14,103 nt of DNA, from positions 1 to 14,103 of the forward strand of contig JADJBC010000031.1 in assembly GCA_016703945.1 (NCBI GenBank), in the 5' to 3' direction. The translations under genes and the position numbers were made by a program. Shown one piece after another: positions 1-6,838 of the stretch. Position 1 is the stretch's first letter; each line of letters opens with the position of its first letter. Source of the DNA: Candidatus Aalborgicola danicus. Its GTDB lineage: Bacteria > Pseudomonadota > Gammaproteobacteria > Burkholderiales > Burkholderiaceae_C. The notes under the pieces were generated by a model. The model was not told where the DNA came from. It searched no databases and saw only the letters and a list, made by a program, of their open reading frames with translations.

Positions 1-2801
1 GCCACCAGTTCCATATTGGCCTGGTTGTCTTCCACACACAGAAGCGTGCGCACAATGTTGGGGTCGTGGGCGTGGGGGACGCCCCGCGTGTCGTGGGCGC
101 CACAGTGCTCAGGTCGAGTTCGTGCGGCTGTCGGCCGATCCGATCGATCCAGAATTCGCTGCCATGGCCCACCGTGCTGTGTGCGCCAATGCCGCCGCCC
201 ATCAGTTCGACCAGGCGTTTGCTGACTACCAGACCAATGCCGGTGCCTTCTTCCATGCTGTCTTCCTGGCCCAGACGGTTGAAGGGCTGGAACAGTTGGG
301 ACAGTTGCGTAGCCGACAAACCATCACCGGTGTCGCGCACACTGATGTGCAGGCGCTCGTGGGCGGCCGCCTGGCAGGTCACTTCCACTGAACCGCTGAC
401 GCGGTTGTATTTGATGGCGTTGGACAGCAGGTTGACCACAATCTGCTTGACCCGGGTGCGGTCGGCTTGCACAAAACACGGGCTGGTGAACTGCGGAAAG
501 TTCATCTGAATGCCCTTCTTCTGCGCCTGCGGCTCGATCATGGTCTGGCAGTCCAGCAGCACTTCGGACAGGGAAATCGGCTCCATCGACATCGACAACT
601 TGCCCGATTCGATCAGCGCCAGGTCCAATTTCATTGATCAACTCCAGCAAATACCAGCCGCCCTTGAGAATCTGCTCCAGGTTGGCCTTTTGGGTGGCGG
701 TGGGGTGGGGTGCGCCGGAGTCGATCAGTTGCGCAAAACCCAGAATCGCGTTCAACGGCGAGCGCAGTTCGTGGCTCATGCTGGACAAAAACTCTGACTT
801 GGCCTGGTTGGCCTTGTCGGCGGCGGCACGGGCGGCCTCCAACTCAATGTTTTTGATCTTCAGGGCCTGGTCCAGGTGGCTGCGTTCGGCCTCCACCCGC
901 TTGCGGGCGGTGTTGTCGGTGCCAATCAGCAAATAACCAATGATGGTGTGCTCATCGTCGCGCAGCGCGGTGACCGAGACCATGGCAGGGAAGCGGCTGC
1001 CGTCCTTGCGGATATAGGTCAGCTCGTAAATATCTTCAATGCCGCGGGAGGCCTTGAACACCAGGGCCTCAAAGCCGGGGGTGATCTCGGTTTCCAGCTC
1101 GACGCTCAGCGCCCGGGCACGGGTGATCACTTCCTGCGGGTCCGAAATATCGGCCGGCGTGATGCGGTTCACCACCTCGGCGGCGGTGTAGCCCAGCATA
1201 CGTTCAGCACCCACGTTAAAAATCTGGATCACTCCCTGGGCATCTGTGGCAATACTGGAGAAATTGGCGCTGTTGAAGATGGCGCTTTGCAGCGCACCCG
1301 CCTTGCGCAAAGCCTCTTCGGCTTGTTTGCGGGCGCTGATGTCACGCAGGATGCCGGTGAAGTAGCGTTGGCCCCCCAGTACCATGTCGCTGACGGCGAT
1401 CTCCAGCGGGAAGAAGCTGCCGTCCTTGCGAAAGCCCATGACCTCGCGGCCCAGGCCGACGGCGCGCGCCTCGTCACTGACGCCGTAGTGCTCCAGCGCC
1501 ACATTGTGTTGTTCCTGGTCCAGCTCGGGAATCAGGAAGCCGAATGACTTGCCCTTGAGTTCGGCCGCGCTGTAACCAAACATCTGCTCCACGGCGGGGT
1601 TGACCGATTCCACCACGCCGCCCAGCGCGTGCAGGGTGACGATGCCATCGCTGACCGTGTTCAGAATGGTCTGCACCCGTGCGGCGCTGTCGCGCAGGGT
1701 TTGTTGTGCCGCATATTCATCCGTCACATTGCGAAACACCAGCACCGCGCCCACTACCTGGTTGTCGGCATCACGAATAGGGGCGCAACTGTCGGCGATG
1801 TCGAACTCGCGGCCATCGCGTGCAATCAGCACCGTGTGGTTGGCCAGGCCTTGCACCGTGCCGTGTTCCAGGGCGTCGGCTACCGGAATGGTGGCCAGTT
1901 GGCGCGACTCCTTGTTGACGATGTGAAACACCTCGTCCACCGGCCGTCCCAGGGCTTGGTCGTGGGTCCAGCCCATGAGTGCTTCGGCTACCGGGTTCAG
2001 CAGGGTTATGCAGGCGGTGGCATCGGTGGCAATGACGGCGTCGCCAATGGATTGCAGCGTAACCGCAAGTTTTTGTTCACTGCCTTGCAGCGCGCGGTTG
2101 GTTTCCCGCAAACGGTCATTGGTGAGCGTTTGCACCTGCAGCAGGTGCTGGGTTTCGGCCAGAACCAGGTCTTTGACCCGCTGCTGGGTGGCACGGTAGC
2201 TCAGATAAGCAAAATACAGCGCAGCCAATACGGCCAGCACTCCGATGCCAACAATGATGGCAAACAGGCGGCGCATGCTGGCATCGAACTGGGCATTGTG
2301 TTGCAACTGGCTTTGTGTCTCCATTTGCACCAAGCCGCGCATTTCCACGCGCAGGGAGTCCATCAGGAGCTTGCCTTCGCCACCGTTGATGCGTGACATG
2401 GCCGCAGCCAGGTCGTGGTTGCGGCGCAGCGCGATGGTTTCGTCGATTTCCACCAATTTGGCGGCCAGCAGGGGCGCCATGGCGTCCAGGTGGCGGTGGG
2501 CAGGCGTTCCGCTGCTGAGTTGGCGCAACCGGGTCAGGTGGGTGGTCACCCTCTGGCGCACCGCCACATAGGGTTGCAGATAACTTTCGTCACCGGTGAG
2601 TGCATACCCACGCTGGCTGGTTTCCACATCCTTGATCGCGGACATGAGCTCGTCGGCTGTCGTTATCAGGTCGCGGGAGTTTCGGCGCAGGTTGGAGGCG
2701 TCTTCAATCTGGCTGTAGGCCCAAAACGTGAACCCCATGCCCATGGCCATAAGTAACACGACGGCGGCCAGCCAGGCCTGTGTTTTGTGGAGGTTTTTCA
2801 A
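1..2801 (-). CDS. Hybrid sensor histidine kinase (CHASE3-PAS-PAS-PAS-HisKA-HATPase-REC), partial and frame-disrupted
   Basis: Inner-membrane sensor kinase that should autophosphorylate on His and pass phosphate to its own receiver; the signal is unknown. From a TTG at 2801: TM1 at about residues 8-30, a periplasmic CHASE3-like domain with the typical ETSQRGYALTGDESYL stretch, TM2 at about 175-200, PAS domains starting near 248, 378 and 506, and the H-box SHELRSP with phospho-His near residue 677 (bases 771-773). Reading then jumps frame near 626-631 (LLELINEI continues as DLALIESGKL). The ATPase follows in the new frame with N-box NLLSNAIKYN, DTGDGLS and GTGIGLVVSK. A second jump near 74-100 leads into a receiver start, TLLCVEDNQAN, cut by the window edge. 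The start is uncertain: TTG 2801 gives MKNLHKTQAW directly before TM1, but GTG codons at 2861 and 2948 are also in frame and none has a good ribosome binding site. Domain calls are firm; whether the gene is intact is not. Confidence 0.88.
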
Positions 2802-2965
2802 GGGAAATGTACTTTCGCGTGGAGCAACGGACCAGACCCTTATACGCGCATCGATCGGCACACCCCTCTTTATGGTCTGGCGGCTAGGGACCCATGCATT
2901 TCGTGGAGCGTACCGTCGGCTATGCCGGTGTTCCGTGCGCTGGCGCACCCAGCGTCAAATTTTTT

Positions 2966-3026
2966 AGGCCAAATGTGCTTATAGCCCACGAATTGATTGC
3001 GTAAGCAGCTATCAAAAAAGTAGCAA
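2966..3026. repeat. Putative interspersed intergenic repeat
   Basis: An AT-richer element in the 355-bp gap between the kinase and the OsmB-like gene. It begins AGGCCAAATGTGCTTATAGC and ends with GCTATCAAAAAAGTAGCAAC. It contains the inverted pair TGCTTA (2976-2981) and TAAGCA (3002-3007), flanked by ATAGC and GCTAT. From memory it resembles short, frequent intergenic elements of Comamonadaceae genomes; only one copy lies in this window, so repetition cannot be shown here. The rest of the gap (2802-2965 and 3027-3156) shows no gene, and I could not fix a promoter with confidence. Confidence 0.4.
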
Positions 3027-3156
3027 CTGTTCAGTGGTCGCAGGGTGTGCCAGCGCACCGAAATGGGCCAGGTGTCTGCGCACAATGGTCTTTCCCCGTG
3101 CTTGCTCTGATGGGCATTGCACGACTTTGTTTCTTTTAACTTTTGGAGAATGGCTA

Positions 3157-3390
3157 ATGAACACCACTATCAACAACCAACGGTCCCCGCTTGTTTTGCC
3201 AGCGCTGCTGCTGGCCTCGGTCCTGGGGCTGGGCGCATGCTCCGGCATGACGCGCCAGGAACAAGGCACCGCTACCGGTGCCGTGGTCGGCGGTGCCGCT
3301 GGCGCTGTCATGGGCGGTGGTGTGCTGGGAACGGCCGCTGGCGCAGTGGTGGGTGGCGTGATCGGTAAGGAAGTAACCAAGCCCAAGTAA
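3157..3390 (+). CDS. OsmB-like glycine-zipper lipoprotein
   Basis: A 77-residue predicted outer-membrane lipoprotein. The N-terminus has a basic stretch, a hydrophobic segment and the lipobox LGAC, which would place the lipidated Cys near residue 28. The rest is a glycine zipper with GAVVGGAAGAVMGGG and GTAAGAVVGGVIGKEV, the same plan as E. coli OsmB (osmotically inducible lipoprotein) and related 2TM glycine-zipper proteins. The start at 3157 is favoured because GGAGA lies about 7 bases upstream and because it puts the signal peptide at the N-terminus; an upstream in-frame ATG at 3034 would add about 40 unrelated residues. The gene stands alone on this strand and ends just before a strong bidirectional terminator. 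The role in envelope or osmotic stress is inferred from the family; the orthology to osmB itself is not established. Confidence 0.85.
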   Translation: MNTTINNQRSPLVLPALLLASVLGLGACSGMTRQEQGTATGAVVGGAAGAVMGGGVLGTAAGAVVGGVIGKEVTKPK

Positions 3391-3404
3391 GCTGCGATGA
3401 GCCC

Positions 3405-3448
3405 AAAAGAAGAGCCGGGGGACTGCAAAGTCCCCCGGCTCTTCTTTT
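3405..3448. terminator. Perfect 20-bp bidirectional intrinsic terminator
   Basis: Arms 3405-3424 and 3429-3448 are exactly complementary over 20 bp around a GCAA tetraloop. The outer ends are AAAA and TTTT, so either transcript has a GC-rich stem followed by a U-tract. It sits between the stop of the OsmB-like gene (+) and the stop of the convergent csbD-like gene (-) and can serve both. Confidence 0.93.
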
Positions 3449-3462
3449 GGGTGCCGCGAGGC

Positions 3463-3669
3463 TTAGATCTTTTTGGCAGCGTCTTTGACGGCGTCTCGTG
3501 CGTCTTTCACCAATTCTTTGGCATCACCCAGCTTTTCTTCGGCTTGGCCGGAAATCTGCTTTTGAATGCCCTTGGCCTGCTGGGAGGTGCTACCGGTGAT
3601 GTCGCCGACTTTTTCCTGCACTTTGCCGGCGATGTCTTTGGCGATGCCGTTGACTTGATTTTTGTTCAT
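3463..3669 (-). CDS. CsbD family stress-response protein
   Basis: A 68-residue, highly charged, Lys/Ala/Gln-rich soluble protein. The N-terminus MNKNQVNGIAKDIAGKVQEK followed by VGDITGS is the classic CsbD signature, and the repeated Q..G..K pattern and helical KELVKDARDAVKDAAKKI tail fit the family. CsbD proteins are general-stress proteins (sigma-B dependent in Bacillus, sigma-S or osmotic stress associated in proteobacteria) without a defined biochemical activity. The start is supported by AAAGGA about 8 bases upstream. It lies 133 bp downstream of the PRC-barrel gene on the same strand, with a small hairpin in between, so it probably has its own promoter. It shares its terminator with the convergent lipoprotein gene. 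Confidence 0.93.
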   Translation of the reverse strand: MNKNQVNGIAKDIAGKVQEKVGDITGSTSQQAKGIQKQISGQAEEKLGDAKELVKDARDAVKDAAKKI

Positions 3670-3703
3670 GGTAATGGTCCTTTGAAGTGTAAAAAATTGC
3701 TAG

Positions 3704-3728
3704 GTATGGGTGTGTGTCCAACCCATAC
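3704..3728. other. 8-bp inverted repeat upstream of csbD-like gene
   Basis: GTATGGGT (3704-3711) and ACCCATAC (3721-3728) form a perfect 8-bp stem with a 9-base loop. On the minus strand a run of six T follows about 7 bases later. It could be a weak terminator for the PRC-barrel gene, or an operator in the csbD promoter region; the sequence does not decide between them. Confidence 0.45.
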
Positions 3729-3802
3729 ATGGATGCTACGCAGGCCTACTTGTTTCATCTGTGCGCTTGCAGACAGAGCCGGCCTGTGTGGCGGATCGCG
3801 CA

Positions 3803-4222
3803 CTACATGGAGGCGTGGTCCTGGTAAGGCTTGGTGCCGTAGTAGGCGTGCACACCTTCGGCCCAGGTCTGGTCTGCCATATTGGGCCAGTTGTCCTGGT
3901 CGAAACCGGGCGCCGTCTCCAGGCGCTCTTTGTTGACGTCCAGCGTGAAGCGTTTGTTGACGGTATCGAGCACCAGGGCGTCAAATGGCACGGCGAACAG
4001 GCGGTCACCCATTCCCAGGAAGCCGCCAAATGACAACACGGCATAACTAACGCGGCCCGTGCGCATGTCGAGCATGAATTCCTTGATGTCACCCAGGTCG
4101 TCGCCAGCCTTGTTGTACACGTCGTTTCCGGTCAGGGTGCCCGCACCCATCAGCGTCGGGCCAGGGCCGTCTTGTGTGGTGATTCGGTACATGCCATAGG
4201 TATCGCGGTCTACATAGTTCAT
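3803..4222 (-). CDS. PRC-barrel domain protein
   Basis: A 139-residue soluble protein. The PRC-barrel fold covers about residues 27-95, recognisable from GNDVYNKAGDDLGDIKEFML, RTGRVSYAVLSFGGFLGMGD, and the strand pattern FAVPFDALVLD followed by FTLDVNKERLETAPGFD. The tail carries NWPNMADQTW..GVHAYYG, common in the stand-alone bacterial PRC-barrel proteins of this type. PRC-barrels occur in photosynthetic reaction-centre H subunits and RimM; stand-alone members next to CsbD and other stress genes have no known reaction. The start has an excellent AAAAGGAG 7 bases upstream. No signal peptide is visible, so it is probably cytoplasmic. A perfect 6+3+6 palindrome lies just upstream. Confidence 0.92.
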   Translation of the reverse strand: MNYVDRDTYGMYRITTQDGPGPTLMGAGTLTGNDVYNKAGDDLGDIKEFMLDMRTGRVSYAVLSFGGFLGMGDRLFAVPFDALVLDTVNKRFTLDVNKERLETAPGFDQDNWPNMADQTWAEGVHAYYGTKPYQDHASM

Positions 4223-4250
4223 ATCAAACTCCTTTTGAGGTTCACATTGC

Positions 4251-4265
4251 TTGATCGATGATCAA
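4251..4265. promoter_or_regulatory. Palindrome TTGATC-GAT-GATCAA, possible operator
   Basis: A perfect inverted repeat with 6-bp arms and a 3-bp spacer, 28 bp upstream of the PRC-barrel start codon and within the likely promoter or 5' UTR of that gene. It could bind a dimeric regulator. No matching second copy was found by eye, so the assignment is only suggestive. Confidence 0.3.
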
Positions 4266-4356
4266 AGCGCCCCACAACAGCGTGGACGCCTATGCGGAAG
4301 ATAGATGTAGACGCGCCCGGGGTCGGTGCGGCTGCGAACACTCTGGCTTGTGCGTG

Positions 4357-5502
4357 TCAGGCGCCGCGGGCCGGCGCGGTGTGGGTTGGTGCCTGGCTGT
4401 CGGCGCGGGCGTCGCCCCAGCGCAATGGGGTGGCTTCGTCTCCCTGGTACGAGGTTTCGCCAAAGCGGTTGACGCAGTAGTGGCGCGACACCACCATCTC
4501 GTGGAAATGCATGTTGGCAGCGATGCGGGTGTACTCAAACAGGACACTGCGGGTGATGTGGGCACCGGCGCGCACCACACAGCCGTGGCCAATCCAGGTC
4601 GGCCCGGTGATGCGGGCACCTGGCTCGATGCGCACATTGGAGCCAATGTAGACCGGGCCTTCGATGTACACGCTGTCCCAGGGAATGCAGGTGTTCAAGC
4701 CCACCCAGACACCGGGGCGGATCTCGCGCCCGGGCATCTTCATATTGGCAATTTCGCCGTTCAAGACCCGCTGCAGCACCGACCAGTAGTCACTGACCCG
4801 CCCAATGTCGATCCAGTGAAAGGGCCGGTTCTGGACAAAAAACGCATGTTGCTGCGCGACCAGTTGCGGGAACAGCTGTGAGCCAATGTCATAAACCTGG
4901 CCGGGTGGCACCAACTGCAGCACCTCGGGCTCAAAAATATAGATGCCGGTACTGGCCAGTGTGGACTTGGCCTCGGCCGGTGTAGGTTTCTCCTGGAACG
5001 ACTGGATACGACCCTGCGCGTCCGCCGCCACGATGCCATAAGACTGCACGTCGGCCGGGTCCACCTCCAGCGCCACCACGCTGGCGACGGCCCCCTTGGC
5101 ATGGTGTTCCGCCAGCGCCGCCGTAATGTCCAGGTCAATCAGCGCATCGCCACACAGCACCAGCGTGCTTTCGTCAAAAAAGCCACCAAAGTCCTGGATG
5201 CTGCGCATGCCGCCCGCAGACCCCTTGGGTCTAGGCAAGATGTCACCGTTCTCGCGGATGCCCTCGTAGGCATAACCAATTTCGACACCCCAGCGGTGGC
5301 CGTCACCGAAATACTCTTCAATTTTCTGGTGGTGAAACGCCACATTCACCATGATCTCGCGGATGTTGTGGCGGGCCAGGTGTTCGATCAGGTACTCCAT
5401 CAGCGGTTTGCCGAGAATGGGTACCATGGGTTTGGGTAGGTCTTGCGTCAGCGGGCGTACACGGGTGCCTTGTCCGGCAGCCAGAATCATTCCTTTGGCC
5501 AT
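4357..5502 (-). CDS. Sugar-phosphate nucleotidyltransferase (GDP-mannose pyrophosphorylase-like)
   Basis: A 381-residue cytoplasmic enzyme predicted to join a sugar 1-phosphate to an NTP, releasing pyrophosphate. The N-terminal Rossmann-like domain has the signature LAAGQGTRVRPLT with the KP of DLPKPMVPILGKP (residues about 7-32), a metal-binding D in LVLCGDALIDLD, EKPTPAE, and WIDIGRVSDYW near the domain end. The C-terminal part has hexapeptide left-handed beta-helix repeats (SVYIEGPVYIGSNVRIEPGA, then TWIGHGCVVRAGAHI), the layout of ManC/Mpg1-type mannose-1-phosphate guanylyltransferases and some glucose-1-phosphate enzymes. Substrate cannot be read safely from the sequence. ATG 5502 starts MAKGMILAAG and is chosen because the family begins here; longer in-frame extensions would run into the divergent crystallin gene. 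No other polysaccharide gene lies nearby, so it looks monocistronic. Confidence 0.9.
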   Translation of the reverse strand: MAKGMILAAGQGTRVRPLTQDLPKPMVPILGKPLMEYLIEHLARHNIREIMVNVAFHHQKIEEYFGDGHRWGVEIGYAYEGIRENGDILPRPKGSAGGMRSIQDFGGFFDESTLVLCGDALIDLDITAALAEHHAKGAVASVVALEVDPADVQSYGIVAADAQGRIQSFQEKPTPAEAKSTLASTGIYIFEPEVLQLVPPGQVYDIGSQLFPQLVAQQHAFFVQNRPFHWIDIGRVSDYWSVLQRVLNGEIANMKMPGREIRPGVWVGLNTCIPWDSVYIEGPVYIGSNVRIEPGARITGPTWIGHGCVVRAGAHITRSVLFEYTRIAANMHFHEMVVSRHYCVNRFGETSYQGDEATPLRWGDARADSQAPTHTAPARGA

Positions 5503-5676
5503 AACATTTCTTTCTTCGAGGTGGGCGATCACGATGGTAACAACCTGTGTCGTCCGGCGATACGCGTGCCAACCTTGCACCATAACCGTTGGTGCGGCCT
5601 GCGAATGTTCGCTATCGAACGGACGCCGCTGCTTAGGGCGCGTAGCCTTGGGCTTTGTTACTAACAGGAGCGACAG

Positions 5677-6793
5677 ATGAAACCATTCTTCAAAGCGGCA
5701 CTCACCGCAGTGGCCGCGGTACTTGCCAGCCAGGCCATGGCGCAGATCACTTTTTACGAACACGACAATTTTCAGGGGGCGCACTTTTTCGACCGAACGG
5801 CGCGTCAACAATTTCGACCGGGCCGGTTTTAATGACCGGGCTTCGTCCGTCATCGTGGAAGGTGAGCGCTGGTCGCGTTGGGAAGTGTGTGACGACATCC
5901 GTTTTGCGGGCCGCTGCGTGGTGCTGCGCCCCGGGCGGTATGAGTCCTTGCGTGCCATGGGGCTGAATGACCGCGTTTCATCGGTCCAGCCGGTCGCGCG
6001 CAATGCCCGCGTGACTGACGAACGGGTGGTGGCCCCGCCTTTGGCTTCACAGGTCATTTTCTACGAGAACGAAGGTTTTCAGGGGCGCACGTTTACTGCA
6101 AACGAGACCGTGGAAAACTTTTCCCAAGTTGGCTTCAATGACCGCGCCTCATCGGCCGTGGTGCTGGGCCAGCGCTGGGAAGTGTGCAATGACAGTGGCT
6201 TCAACGGGCAGTGCATGGTGTTGAATCCGGGGCGTTATCCCTCGTTGAGGGATATGGGCTTGAATGACCGCATTTCTTCGGTGCGCGCAGTCGCGGGAAC
6301 CGCACGCCTGGAAGAGCGCCGTTTTGCACCGGCACCGGTGGCGGTGTACGACAGCCGTCGCCGTGAAGATGAACGGGTGTACGAAGCGCGGGTCACGTCG
6401 GTTCGCGCCGTGGTCGGCCCGGCCGAGCAACGCTGCTGGGTTGAGCGCGAAGAGGTCGGCTCTAACCGGGGTGATCCCAATGTCGGCGGTGCCGTGGTTG
6501 GTGCCTTGTTGGGCGGCATTCTGGGCCACCAGGTCGGCGGTGGTGTGGGCAAAGACATTGCCACCGTCGGTGGTGTGGTCGCTGGCGCCGCCATCGGCTC
6601 CAACGTTGGCCGCGACAACAACGGCCAGCCGATCACCCGTGAGGTGCAGCGCTGCGCCACCCGCCCCAGCAACGCCGCACCGGCGTTCTGGGATGTGTCC
6701 TACAACTTCCGGGGCACGGACCACCGCATCCAGATGACATCGGCTCCTGGTGCCACCATCACGGTGAATGCCCGGGGCGAGCCACGCAGCTGA
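5677..6793 (+). CDS. Secreted beta/gamma-crystallin protein with C-terminal glycine zipper (frame-disrupted)
   Basis: About 371 residues if one base is removed. ATG 5677 has AGGAG 6 bases upstream and opens a clear signal peptide (MKPFFKAALTAVAAVLA, cleavage after AMA). Four Greek-key motifs follow as two crystallin domains, beginning ITFYEHDNFQG and VIFYENEGFQGRTF. Each motif has the calcium-binding form N-D-x-x-S-S (FNDRASS, LNDRVSS, FNDRASS, LNDRISS). From about residue 265 a 2TM glycine zipper appears (GGAVVGALLGGILGHQVGGG, then GGVVAGAAIGSNVG), followed by a Cys-containing tail. An extra G in the run at 5775-5779 shifts the frame: as written, translation from 5677 stops at TAA 5830-5832, while the rest is open from 5723. 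A single-base error restores FQGRTFSTERR, matching the second repeat's FQGRTF. Family and motifs are clear; the function (calcium-binding envelope or stress protein) is inferred. Confidence 0.88.
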
Positions 6794-6811
6794 TTGTTAA
6801 CGTGCGATTGC

Positions 6812-6838
6812 CGCAGTGAACCAGGGTGGTTCACTGCG
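6812..6838. terminator. 12-bp hairpin between convergent genes
   Basis: CGCAGTGAACCA (6812-6823) and TGGTTCACTGCG (6827-6838) pair perfectly around GGG. It lies 19 bases after the crystallin stop and overlaps the last codons and stop of the convergent DUF885 gene. No U-tract follows on either strand, so it may be a transcript-end stabiliser rather than a canonical intrinsic terminator. Confidence 0.5.

Noticed and set aside
876..2396. Plus-strand open frames of 223 and 255 codons over the kinase
   Set aside because: They run antisense to PAS and CHASE3 domains with clear motifs; their His/Gln/Gly-rich translations look like reverse-strand artefacts.
3397..3936. 179-codon plus-strand open frame across the terminator and csbD
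   Set aside because: It reads through a perfect intrinsic terminator and antisense to CsbD and PRC-barrel genes.
4258..4881. 207-codon plus-strand open frame
   Set aside because: It is antisense to the hexapeptide-repeat part of the nucleotidyltransferase and has no ribosome site or recognisable fold.
5579..5595. CACCA / TGGTG inverted repeat in the nucleotidyltransferase-crystallin intergenic region
   Set aside because: Five-base arms are expected by chance in GC-rich DNA, and no promoter boxes could be aligned with it.
5503..6057. In-frame upstream extension of the nucleotidyltransferase
   Set aside because: The family starts at MAKGMILAAG. The extension overlaps the divergent crystallin gene and has no conserved features.
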